This document shows, piece after piece, positions 14,636-22,001 of a stretch of 24,938 nucleotides of DNA. The stretch's first letter is position 1; every line of letters starts with the position of its first letter. The position numbers were made by a program, and so were the translations under genes. The stretch is from contig CANROL010000002.1 in NCBI GenBank assembly GCA_947632255.1, positions 1 through 24,938 on the forward strand, read 5' to 3'. The notes below the pieces were generated by a model. The model was not told where the DNA came from and did not search any database. It was given only the letters and a program-made list of their open reading frames with translations. Origin of the DNA: an uncultured Bacilli bacterium. Lineage in GTDB: Bacteria; Bacillota_I; Bacilli_A; RF39; UBA660.

Positions 14636-16297
14636 CTAATCTCTAAAACAACTTCCCCCAATAAATTCTCTTAATACAGAATCAACTGGTACACTATCAC
14701 CTGGAATCGGTAAAAAATTCCTTAAAAAATTAATTAACCTTAAAGCCTCTGGATAAACCTCATCATCTTCTTCTACACAAAATAATAATGGTTCAGCATA
14801 AGTTTTTAATACACCTATTTCGTATATTAAAGATGAATTAATAACATAATCAGCTTGTTCCTGGTGTGGATAAATATATTCTTCCTCACCATGTCGGATA
14901 GACGACCACATACTTAATGTTTCTAACGCACCACGACCTCTCGTTCTACTATCACGTACAATTCGTCTTAACTTTCTTAAATCAGTTGTATGAATATGAT
15001 TGTGATTATCAATATTAACATGAATTAATGGACTAACATATAATCTATATTTATATTTAGAATCTATATCTCTAGTCAATTCATCATTTAAAGCATGAAT
15101 ACCTTCAATAATAATAATATCATCATCTTTAAGTTTAACGAAATTACCATTAAACTCTCTTTCACCAGTAATAAAATTATAATTTGGTAACTCTACTTCT
15201 TCCCCCGCCATTAAACGCGTTAAATGTTCATTAAATAATTTTAAATCAACAGCCTGTAAAGACTCAAAATCATATTCACCATTTTCTTTTTTAGGAGTAT
15301 CTACTTTATTGACAAAATAATTATCAACTGATATTTGTAACACCCCTAGGCCACGCCCTTTTATATAAGTCATTAACCTTTTTGAAGTAGTTGTTTTACC
15401 ACTACTTGAAGGGCCAGCTAATAAAACTAAACGAACATTTTTTCTTTGAATAATTTGATCAGTCGCTACTTGTAGTTGATTAGTGTAATAAGCTTCAGAA
15501 TTTAAAATTAATTGTGTTACTTTAGCATCTGAAACAATCTTATTTAAATCAGAAACATGATTAATGCCCCAACTATTAGCGACACGCTCCAAATCGATAA
15601 AAGAATCAGAGATTTTTTCATGTTCAACATAATCGGTAGTTACACCTGGATTAGCCAAACTTGGAATAGATAAAATAAATCCATTACGTTCCATATAAGT
15701 AAGTTTAAAATTATTTATTTGACCTGTACTATAAGCTAATTTACCATAGTAATAATCATACATATTATCCAAATTATATAAACTTACATAAGAATTAGGA
15801 ATGTATTTTAAAACATTAACCTTATCCATTTTATTACGACTTTTAAAATACTTCATCGCATCAGTTCGTGATACACTAATTTTTTCAAAAGGTAAATCTT
15901 CATTTATCAATCTTCGCATTTCATCTTCAACTTTCTTAATGACTTCGGCATTTACTTCAACATTATGAAGATGACAATAAACACCATTGTCAAGAGAGTG
16001 GTGAATTACAACAGTAGCATCATCACCTAAAGCATTACGTACCGCAACAACCAAAATAAAATTAGCACTTGAAGCATACACACAACGGCCTAAAGTTGTG
16101 CTACGATCAAAAAACTCAATTTTACACTTTCTAGCTATAGTATCACTTAAGGCAGCTAAATCATTATCAACTTTCGCAACTAAAATATCATACTTCAAAT
16201 AATTTTGGTAGTAATTACTAAGTTCTTTTAATGACATCCCAACTGGAAATTCTCTTTTAGTACCATCTTTATATGTTATTATGACATTTCTACCCAT
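14636..16297 (-). CDS. TGS-domain uridine kinase-like nucleoside kinase
   Basis: This 553-residue protein joins three parts. Residues 1-65 are a TGS-like domain (DGTKREFPVGMSLKELS). Residues 70-240 resemble the tRNA synthetase second additional domain, including HHSLDNGVYCHLHN. From about residue 285 there is a uridine-kinase-like P-loop kinase with GPSSSGKT at 295-302, SVDNYF, PNYNFITGERE and IIIEGIHALN. Such fusions are widespread in Firmicutes and usually annotated as nucleoside kinase; the substrate is presumed to be uridine or cytidine but is not proven. The ATG at 16297 has an AGAGGGATG site. It is divergent from clpP and lies just upstream of gap. Confidence 0.9.
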   Translation of the reverse strand: MGRNVIITYKDGTKREFPVGMSLKELSNYYQNYLKYDILVAKVDNDLAALSDTIARKCKIEFFDRSTTLGRCVYASSANFILVVAVRNALGDDATVVIHHSLDNGVYCHLHNVEVNAEVIKKVEDEMRRLINEDLPFEKISVSRTDAMKYFKSRNKMDKVNVLKYIPNSYVSLYNLDNMYDYYYGKLAYSTGQINNFKLTYMERNGFILSIPSLANPGVTTDYVEHEKISDSFIDLERVANSWGINHVSDLNKIVSDAKVTQLILNSEAYYTNQLQVATDQIIQRKNVRLVLLAGPSSSGKTTTSKRLMTYIKGRGLGVLQISVDNYFVNKVDTPKKENGEYDFESLQAVDLKLFNEHLTRLMAGEEVELPNYNFITGEREFNGNFVKLKDDDIIIIEGIHALNDELTRDIDSKYKYRLYVSPLIHVNIDNHNHIHTTDLRKLRRIVRDSRTRGRGALETLSMWSSIRHGEEEYIYPHQEQADYVINSSLIYEIGVLKTYAEPLLFCVEEDDEVYPEALRLINFLRNFLPIPGDSVPVDSVLREFIGGSCFRD

Positions 16298-16322
16298 ATA
16301 ACATCCCTCTATTCTTATAGTA

Positions 16323-16352
16323 ATTTTATCACAAAAAAGATAACTTTGTCAT
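16323..16352 (-). promoter_or_regulatory. Probable promoter of kinase-gap unit
   Basis: On the minus strand, ATGACA (16347-16352) and TAAAAT (16323-16328) are 18 bp apart. The -35 lies in the loop and arm of the inverted repeat at 16333-16362. Confidence 0.5.
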
Positions 16353-16362
16353 TATCTTTTTT
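16333..16362. repeat. Perfect inverted repeat between divergent genes
   Basis: AAAAAAGATAA and TTATCTTTTTT form 11-bp arms around an 8-nt loop, between the divergent kinase and clpP genes. It overlaps the presumed kinase -35. It does not match the CtsR or CIRCE consensus. It could be an operator, or a terminator remnant for either strand. Confidence 0.5.
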
Positions 16363-16409
16363 GAATATTTAACAAATGATTGACTATTATAATTATAGGA
16401 GATGATACC

Positions 16410-16976
16410 TTGATTATTCCAAACATTATTGAAAAAAAACACAATACAGAACGTGCATATGATTTATACTCAAAATTATTACAAGATCGTATTATCTTTT
16501 TAGGTGATGAAATAACTGACAACAACGCTAATATCATCATTAGTGAACTACTATATTTAGACTCTATTAATCACAATGATATTAGTCTATATATTAACTC
16601 ACCAGGTGGTAGCGTATCAGCCGGATTAGCTATCTATGACACTATGAACTTTATTAAAAGCGATGTGTCAACAATATGTATCGGTATGTCAGCTAGTATG
16701 GGAGCCTTTCTTCTATCAAGTGGAACCAAAGGTAAAAGATATGCCTTACCCAATAGTGAAATTATGATTCATCAACCACTAGGTGGCGCTCAAGGCCAAG
16801 CGACAGAAATAAAAATAGCAGCTGAACATATATTAAAACTTAAAGACAAATTAAACAAAATATTAGCACAAAATACTGATAAAGACATAAAGATTATTGA
16901 AAAAGATACAGAAAGAGATAACTTTATGAGTGCCACTGAAGCATTAAACTATGGATTAATTGATAAGATATTATAA
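16410..16976 (+). CDS. clpP: ATP-dependent Clp protease proteolytic subunit
   Basis: ClpP forms the double-heptamer protease chamber fed by Clp ATPases. The 188-residue protein has the catalytic triad Ser96 (GMSASMG), His121 (MIHQPLGG) and Asp170 (DTERDNF), at family-typical spacing. The start is the TTG at 16410. It lies 8 nt after a GGAG site and gives IIPNIIEKKHNTERAYDLYS, the normal ClpP opening. A more upstream in-frame TTG at 16380 would add ten unrelated residues and include the ribosome site. A -10-like TATTAT and -35-like TTGAAT (16361-16366) lie upstream. It is one of only three plus-strand genes here and is followed by a bidirectional terminator. Confidence 0.96.
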   Translation: MIIPNIIEKKHNTERAYDLYSKLLQDRIIFLGDEITDNNANIIISELLYLDSINHNDISLYINSPGGSVSAGLAIYDTMNFIKSDVSTICIGMSASMGAFLLSSGTKGKRYALPNSEIMIHQPLGGAQGQATEIKIAAEHILKLKDKLNKILAQNTDKDIKIIEKDTERDNFMSATEALNYGLIDKIL

Positions 16977-17018
16977 AAAACATAGATCTACTTATAAAAG
17001 TAAGACCTATGTTTTTTT
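16975..17018. terminator. Bidirectional terminator between clpP and the secreted protein gene
   Basis: AAAAAACATAG and CTATGTTTTTTT form a stem whose loop contains a second stem, TACTT-ATAA-AAGTA. T-runs lie on both sides, so it can end both clpP (plus) and the convergent secreted-protein gene (minus). Confidence 0.85.
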
Positions 17019-19014
17019 ATTCAACTACAATATACGGATTGTCACTAGTGCCTGTGCCTGTTACTTGAGTGGTTGGTATTAAGTTTACTACTGGGCGAAC
17101 GCCGCCGCTGTTGTCCACGCGGTAACCGTCGCCGAGGCTACCGGTCGAAGTGACGCTCCACACGAGAGCGAAGCTGCCAGAGAAGTAAGAAGGCGACATC
17201 GTCCAGTAATAGTTGCCTGTATATAAATAATATGTACTATTTGATATATTATAAACTCCTCCTGCATACGCTGCTTCATCTACTGTTATTAGTCCTACGG
17301 GATAGGTTAGTTTTTCATTTGCTACGGTAAACTTATCACTATCTTGTTGGCATTCTAAACTTGGTGTCTTATTTTCGTAATTTCTATATCTTGGATTGTA
17401 ATATATGTAATTTCCTGATGTACTTGAGATACTTCGATCATTACAAAATTCTAGGTCTTCTATATACGTTGTATAACTTTTTCCACTTGCGTCTTTCTTT
17501 TCATCGATATTTGTTTTGTACCATGAATCTATATTTGTTTTTATTATACTATCAACTTCGTCATTATCATACTTATATCCTACATATTTCTCTTTTGCAT
17601 AACTACTATTATACACTGATGTCCCTATTTGCGTATTTGAACCTGTAGTGTTTGTACATTTATTGTCACTTGTTGGACTTCCATTATAGATTATCTTTAT
17701 TCCTCCACTACTTGTTGTTCTGATGATTTTCCAACAAAAGTTGGCAAATATGATATTATTATCTGTTACAGCTCCCCTGTAGTAATATATTGGGTGCTCA
17801 TCATTTACTGTTGTATGTAGTTCATATACACCTTTTCCATTGGTGTCTGATGATATCTTACTGAAATCTATTCCTGTTTTGGATTCTACATATTCACTTT
17901 TTATATTATCAAGATATGAGCTTGCTGTTAGTTTATCTAATATTGGTTTTGGTTTCTCTGGTAATGGCGTTATCAAAAATGGTGTTTCTTTGCTACCATT
18001 CCCACTCAAGTATTTTGTTTCATGTTTTAATGAGATGACTGGGCGAATGCCGTAGCTGCTACCAACCCGATAGTCTTGAATATTACCAGAAAATATGACA
18101 TACCATACATTAGCATAGGTACCATTGAAAAGAGCAGGAGACATCGTCCAGTACCAAGTTTCTGTGTATAAATAATATGTTTTATTTTCTATATTAAGTA
18201 ATCCTCCGGCATATGCTACTTCGTCAGCCGTTATTAAGCCGACTGGATAGGTTAATTTACCATTTGTTACGGTAAACTTATCATCATCTTGTGGGCATTT
18301 GAAACTTGGATTTCTACTTCCATTATATGAATTTCTATCATATGCTCCATAGTATATATTACTTCCTGGTGCTCTTGAGCTTCTATCAACACAGAATATT
18401 GTATCTTCCAAATAGTTTGAATATTTACCTTCAATATTCTCTTTATACCATTTATCTACTCTTGTTTTTATCGTACTATCAACTTCATCATTATCATATT
18501 TATACCCCACATACTTACTTTCATTAACCTTAGCGTTATAACTTGAATTACCAATTTGGGTATTATCACCAATATTATCACATTTACCATCATCACTCGG
18601 TTCACCATTGTAAATTAATTTGACACCACCGGTTTCTGTCGTTCTTACTATCTTCCAACAAAAATTAGCGAATATGACATTATTATCTACTTCTCCTCGA
18701 TAGTAATGAATGGGATATTTATCATCTTTTGTTGTATGTAGTTCATACACACCTTTACCGTTTGTATCGGATGATATTTGTGAGAAGTCTATGCCACTTG
18801 AGTTTTGAACATATTTACTACTAGAATTATCCATTTCTGATATATGATGCATCATGTCATATAGTGTTCCATCTGGCCCATAATCTTTTAAGATATTTAA
18901 ATCAGCCGTTACTTTTAAATTTGACTGTAAAGCACTATACCCGATACTACTTGTCAATGTTACTATAAAAATTACTACCAATATCATCATATTTTTATTT
19001 TTTACTTGCTTCAT
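17017..19014 (-). CDS. Secreted protein with two tandem lectin-like domains
   Basis: The 665-residue protein begins with a lysine-rich stretch and a hydrophobic signal segment (MMILVVIFIVTLTSSIGYSAL), so it is exported; no LPxTG anchor is seen. Two similar units of about 300 residues follow, roughly 45-350 and 360-665. Both contain GIDFS(Q/K)ISSDTNGKGVYELHTT, FANFCWKI(V/I)RTT, KYVGYKYDNDEVDS, KLTYPVGLIT and (W/Y)YWTMSP, and end in G(I/V)RPV(I/V)(S/N)L. Each unit has four cysteines. The YYWTMSP...GVRPV block resembles the variable end of C-type-lectin-fold proteins, including DGR targets. The ATG at 19014 has a GGAGG site 5 nt upstream; the in-frame TTG at 19026 overlaps that site and is rejected. 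The end of unit 2 is GC-rich with mostly C-ending codons. Ligand unknown; attachment or display is inferred. Confidence 0.85.
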   Translation of the reverse strand: MKQVKNKNMMILVVIFIVTLTSSIGYSALQSNLKVTADLNILKDYGPDGTLYDMMHHISEMDNSSSKYVQNSSGIDFSQISSDTNGKGVYELHTTKDDKYPIHYYRGEVDNNVIFANFCWKIVRTTETGGVKLIYNGEPSDDGKCDNIGDNTQIGNSSYNAKVNESKYVGYKYDNDEVDSTIKTRVDKWYKENIEGKYSNYLEDTIFCVDRSSRAPGSNIYYGAYDRNSYNGSRNPSFKCPQDDDKFTVTNGKLTYPVGLITADEVAYAGGLLNIENKTYYLYTETWYWTMSPALFNGTYANVWYVIFSGNIQDYRVGSSYGIRPVISLKHETKYLSGNGSKETPFLITPLPEKPKPILDKLTASSYLDNIKSEYVESKTGIDFSKISSDTNGKGVYELHTTVNDEHPIYYYRGAVTDNNIIFANFCWKIIRTTSSGGIKIIYNGSPTSDNKCTNTTGSNTQIGTSVYNSSYAKEKYVGYKYDNDEVDSIIKTNIDSWYKTNIDEKKDASGKSYTTYIEDLEFCNDRSISSTSGNYIYYNPRYRNYENKTPSLECQQDSDKFTVANEKLTYPVGLITVDEAAYAGGVYNISNSTYYLYTGNYYWTMSPSYFSGSFALVWSVTSTGSLGDGYRVDNSGGVRPVVNLIPTTQVTGTGTSDNPYIVVE
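17092..17205 (-). other. Candidate DGR variable region (second lectin-like domain)
   Basis: This ~114-bp stretch codes residues about 604-641 of the secreted protein. By hand count about 64% of its bases are G or C, against a strongly AT-rich background. On the coding strand nearly all variable-looking codons end in C (TAC, AGC, TTC, CTC, ACC, GGC, GAC, CGC, AAC), as if AAC codons in a template had been mutated at their two adenines. The edges are sharp: ACTGGACGATGTC at the 5' end and TTCGCCCAGT at the 3' end. No template repeat or reverse transcriptase is present in this window, so the call is an inference from composition and fold. Confidence 0.55.
18040..18155 (-). other. Matching region of the first lectin-like domain
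   Basis: This block codes residues about 287-325, WYWTMSPALF to YGIRPV. It shares the edge sequences ACTGGACGATGTC and TTCGCCCAGT with the second-domain block. Its interior is less GC-rich, and its codons end mostly in T or A. The two interiors differ at many third positions, so they were not both copied from one template by adenine-only change. Confidence 0.5.
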
Positions 19015-19030
19015 ATTATCCTCCAAATGT

Positions 19031-19055
19031 GTCCTTAAGTTTATAACTTAAGGAC
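19031..19055. promoter_or_regulatory. Palindrome before the secreted-protein gene
   Basis: GTCCTTAAGTT-TAT-AACTTAAGGAC is a perfect palindrome with 11-bp arms. It ends about 17 nt upstream of the start codon, just before the ribosome site. As DNA it could be an operator or recombinase site. As RNA it would form a strong stem in the 5' leader. Related palindromes occur at 57-77 and 19190-19211. Confidence 0.65.
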
Positions 19056-19109
19056 AACCAATTTGTTGGAATTAAAGAGAAGAATAGATGTTTGTAGTTT
19101 TAAATAATA
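19033..19109 (-). repeat. 77-bp dispersed repeat, right copy
   Basis: This is the inverted partner of positions 1-77 (68 of 77 bases identical, no gaps). In this copy the palindrome end lies 18 bp before the start codon of the secreted protein and immediately before its ribosome site. The repeat therefore probably contains its promoter or 5' leader. I could not find a convincing -35/-10 pair in it. Confidence 0.85.
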
Positions 19110-19131
19110 ACTTTTTTGATTTTTTTAGATG

Positions 19132-19168
19132 GTAAAAAAACACTTTATTTTTTATGTTTAAAGTGTTA
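19132..19168 (-). terminator. Hairpin with T-run upstream of the secreted-protein gene
   Basis: The minus strand reads AACACTTTA, a loop, then TAAAGTGTT followed by a T-run. It would stop transcripts arriving from the greA side, insulating the secreted-protein gene. A TATAAT on the same strand at 19168-19173 sits directly upstream, so a very short transcript or attenuator is also possible. Confidence 0.6.
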
Positions 19169-19189
19169 TTATATTGATAGATACAAGGT

Positions 19190-19211
19190 AATTAAGTTAT
19201 AAACTTAAGGC
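19190..19211. repeat. Third CTTAAG-type palindrome
   Basis: TTAAGTT-ATA-AACTTAA is palindromic and matches the core of the palindromes at 57-77 and 19031-19055. Together with the latter it brackets about 135 bp that hold the hairpin terminator and most of the 77-bp repeat. Confidence 0.6.
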
Positions 19212-19223
19212 TCTTTTTATCAA

Positions 19224-19286
19224 AAAAAATATACAAATTGACGTTTACTTTAAAAAGTTAATTTCAAATTGTATATTTTTTTATTT
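19224..19286 (-). terminator. Terminator of greA
   Basis: Inverted segments AAAAAAATATACAA and TTGTATATTTTTTT flank a loop that has further A/T pairing (TCAAA with ATTGA). It lies immediately after the greA stop at 19287. Confidence 0.7.
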
Positions 19287-19757
19287 TTAAGCAATTGCTA
19301 CAATTTTTACTTCATATCTACCATTTGGACTATCTACACTTACAATAGAACCAACTTTTGATCCCAATATTGCTTTAGCAATTGGAGATTCATTAGATAT
19401 TTTATTAGCAAATGGATCTGCTTCTTTACTACCAACAATTGAATATTGTTCTTGTTCATGATCTTCAATATATTCAATAGTAACTTTTGTTCCTAATGAA
19501 ACAACATCAGTATTTATATCTTTAATAATTGTAGCTTTTTCAATCATAGCTTCTAGTTCTTGAATTCTAGCTTCAACAATAGCTTGTTCATTTCTAGCAG
19601 CATCATATTCAGCATTCTCACTCAAATCGCCTTGAGCTCTTGCTTCTTTTAAAGCTGTAATTATTTCTGGCCTCTTTTCTAATTTTAGAACGTCAAGTTC
19701 TTTTTTGATCTCTTCTAACCCTTCTTCGGTTAAGTAGATAGTTTTTTCGCTTTTCAT
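19287..19757 (-). CDS. greA: Transcription elongation factor GreA
   Basis: GreA rescues backtracked RNA polymerase by stimulating transcript cleavage in the secondary channel. The 156-residue protein has the N-terminal coiled coil, with the acidic tip in ARAQGDLSENAEYDAARNEQA (Asp and Glu at the tip). The C-terminal domain contains VGSKEADPFANKISNESPIAKAILG. Two ATG codons lie side by side (19760 and 19757); 19757 has the better distance from the AGGTG site and gives the usual MKSEKTIYLTEEG opening. It follows trhP2 by about 50 nt with no terminator between them, matching the trhP1-trhP2-udk-greA grouping of Bacillus. Confidence 0.97.
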   Translation of the reverse strand: MKSEKTIYLTEEGLEEIKKELDVLKLEKRPEIITALKEARAQGDLSENAEYDAARNEQAIVEARIQELEAMIEKATIIKDINTDVVSLGTKVTIEYIEDHEQEQYSIVGSKEADPFANKISNESPIAKAILGSKVGSIVSVDSPNGRYEVKIVAIA

Positions 19758-19805
19758 CATAATCACCTAAACTTTCTAAATTTCTATAAAATGTTACCAC
19801 TTTTT

Positions 19806-21011
19806 TCAATCATTGTCAACAATTTTTTTCCTTACAAAATCATAAGGATGTAATTTGTGATTTACCTTTATTTTTACAATTTGTTTTGGATGACGAACAA
19901 CATCTATAATCTCATCATTTTCGTCATAAATTTTATCAATAACCAATGTTATTGTTTCAGAAGAAGGTCCAAATATCTCAACTTCATCACCTTTTTTAAA
20001 ATAATTTCTTTGTTCGATAGTTGCTAATTTTTTATCTTCATCATATGCGATAACTTTTCCTAAAAAATCTTGGTTAGATATTTCCTCTCGACCATTATAG
20101 TAACTACAAGTTTCATCATTAGTTCCATCAAAAAATTGGACTACTGAATCACGATTAGCACATCTTCTTAAAATCTTTTCATATTTCTTATTATATTCAT
20201 AATCTGCTCCTTTGTTACAATAATCGTCTATAGCCTTACGATATACTGAAACAACAGTAGCGATATAATAAATAGATCTCATTCTTCCTTCAATTTTAAA
20301 AGAGCTTATTCCCATATCAATCATTTCTGGTAAGTAAGATAATAATGATAAGTCTTTACTACATAATGTAAAATCTTTTTCAGTTTCTATTATTTTACCA
20401 TCAGCTACTAGTTTGAAATCCCAACGACATATTTGACTACATCCACCACGGTTAGCATCTCTTTTAGTTAAAAAGTTAGATAAAACACAACGGCCACTAT
20501 ATCCTGCACACATAGCTCCATGAATAAATACTTCAAGTTCAACTGGTACTTTTTTTATGATTTGTTTTATATCATCCTTAGAACACTCACGAGCTAAAAC
20601 AATACGTTTAACACCTTGTTCAAAGAAAAACTTACAACTTTCATAATTTAAAGTAGATTGTTGTGTTGATAGATGAACTTCCAAGTTAGTTTTTTTCAAC
20701 GCTAAATCCATGATATATGGGTCACTAACAATAATCGCATCAGCTCCAATTTTTTCTAGTTTATTTAAATAATCCAGTATTTTTGAAGCTTCTTTATTAT
20801 GAAGAATTATATTAACAGTCACATAAACTTTTTTATGTAATTTATGAGCAAAAGTGATTCCTTTTTTTAAATCGCTAAGGCTAAAATTATTTGCATTAGC
20901 CCTCAAACTAAAACTAGGTCCACTACAATAGACAGCATCAGCTCCATATAATAGAGCAACTTTAAGTCTTTCTAAATCGCCAGCTGGCGCTAATAATTCT
21001 GGTTTATTCAT
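19806..21011 (-). CDS. trhP2: U32-family tRNA hydroxylation protein, TrhP2 type
   Basis: In Bacillus the U32 proteins TrhP1/TrhP2 (YrrN/YrrO) use prephenate to make 5-hydroxyuridine at tRNA position 34; older annotations call them collagenase-like peptidases. The 401-residue protein opens with PELLAPAGDLERLKVALLYGADAVY, a hallmark of the family. The iron-sulfur ligand set is visible as Cys168 (HGAMCAGYSGRC), Cys175, Cys191 and Cys195 (RGGCSQICRW). The C-terminal beta-barrel-like domain begins near residue 320. It starts 1 nt after trhP1 behind AAGGTGAAG, so the two are coupled. The tRNA role is by homology and synteny with greA. Confidence 0.9.
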   Translation of the reverse strand: MNKPELLAPAGDLERLKVALLYGADAVYCSGPSFSLRANANNFSLSDLKKGITFAHKLHKKVYVTVNIILHNKEASKILDYLNKLEKIGADAIIVSDPYIMDLALKKTNLEVHLSTQQSTLNYESCKFFFEQGVKRIVLARECSKDDIKQIIKKVPVELEVFIHGAMCAGYSGRCVLSNFLTKRDANRGGCSQICRWDFKLVADGKIIETEKDFTLCSKDLSLLSYLPEMIDMGISSFKIEGRMRSIYYIATVVSVYRKAIDDYCNKGADYEYNKKYEKILRRCANRDSVVQFFDGTNDETCSYYNGREEISNQDFLGKVIAYDEDKKLATIEQRNYFKKGDEVEIFGPSSETITLVIDKIYDENDEIIDVVRHPKQIVKIKVNHKLHPYDFVRKKIVDND

Positions 21012-21012
21012 A

Positions 21013-21855
21013 TTACTTCACCTTATAAATTGTTTCTTCATACAAAAATCCTTTAGATAAATTACTAAAAAGTTCATTTAATTTTTGTTCTAACTTAGAG
21101 ATATTTTGGGTATTAGATGTCTCAAAAATATTTATTATTTCTAATAATTTGTCACTATCAATATTATATCCATTTATTACAATATATTCTATTTTATCTT
21201 TTAATTCTATATATTCTTTTAAACCATTTAAAATAAAATTAGAATAAATCATTGTTCCATCTTCATTATCAGTAATTGAATAATATTTATTTTCTTTAAA
21301 TAAATAATATTTCTTACTATGATCATGTAAATTAAAATGTTTAAAATAATTTTTTATCGCATGGCGTTTTGATACATACATTGGTATATAACCAAATAAT
21401 TGAACAAAAAGATGACTAGGTGTATTTTCACTTATCGAAATAATTTCATCTTTAGTTATTTCATTAGATAAAAAAGTTGAAGTTACTCCTTGGTTATACC
21501 AATAATTAATAGTGTAATAATTAGTCGTTAGATGTTCTGCTGCCCATACTAAATTTAAATCTAATTTAAGTCTTTTAACTATATTAACTATAGCTACATC
21601 ATAATAAAAAATACCTTTAATATCATAAGTAGCTAATTGTTTTAACAATTTTTCTAAATCCTCTAATTCAGCATTAGTAAAATTTTTATTAAGTGTTATA
21701 AATATATTCTTTTTTTTCTTGATTAATTCTTTTAAGTAATCAAGTTCAATATTTAAATTATTAACACTATACCCTTTTATACCTAGTAGGATATAATGAT
21801 CAATTATTTTATCTACGGTTTTTATATCATTAGGAATAATAACTAACTTTGACAT
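21013..21855 (-). CDS. Small U32-family protein, TrhP1-like
   Basis: This 280-residue protein occupies the place of Bacillus yrrN (trhP1), immediately before trhP2. It has a diverged U32 core: GIKGYSVNNLNIELDYLKELIKKKKNIFITLNKNF near residues 25-58, IKGIFYYDVAIVNIVKRL, and VWAAEHLTTNYYTINYWYNQGV near 103. That is the barrel pattern seen in better form in its neighbour. It contains no cysteine at all, so it cannot hold the iron-sulfur cluster of TrhP2 and may act as its partner. The ribosome site is weak. Identification rests on synteny and weak motif similarity. Confidence 0.75.
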   Translation of the reverse strand: MSKLVIIPNDIKTVDKIIDHYILLGIKGYSVNNLNIELDYLKELIKKKKNIFITLNKNFTNAELEDLEKLLKQLATYDIKGIFYYDVAIVNIVKRLKLDLNLVWAAEHLTTNYYTINYWYNQGVTSTFLSNEITKDEIISISENTPSHLFVQLFGYIPMYVSKRHAIKNYFKHFNLHDHSKKYYLFKENKYYSITDNEDGTMIYSNFILNGLKEYIELKDKIEYIVINGYNIDSDKLLEIINIFETSNTQNISKLEQKLNELFSNLSKGFLYEETIYKVK

Positions 21856-21934
21856 ATGTTCTCATATAACCAAATTTATAGAAATATCAATAATTCTATA
21901 ATTGATTAATCCTTTCTACAAAATATTTATTATA

Positions 21935-21962
21935 TAAAAAAACGCCTTTATAAAAGACGCCC
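21935..21962 (-). terminator. Terminator of the pilin-like gene
   Basis: The minus strand forms GCGTCTTT-TAT-AAAGGCGT with two G-U pairs in RNA, followed by a T-run. It lies about 40 bp after the stop at 22002. Confidence 0.65.
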
Positions 21963-22001
21963 TAATATTATCACAACCAATATAAATTGTCAAATATAAT
22001 T

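Noticed and set aside
17088..17279. Minus-strand 63-codon open frame inside the secreted-protein gene
   Set aside because: It is an out-of-frame shadow created by the GC-rich block, which is poor in stop codons. There is no ribosome site and the main frame has clear domain similarity.
18040..18155. First-domain block as a second active DGR variable region
   Set aside because: Its codons are not biased to C endings, and it differs from the second block at many third positions. Adenine-only change from a shared template does not explain that.
1..19109. The 19-kb segment between the inverted 77-bp repeats as a composite transposon
   Set aside because: The interior is mostly conserved housekeeping genes in expected order, and the repeats carry no transposase.
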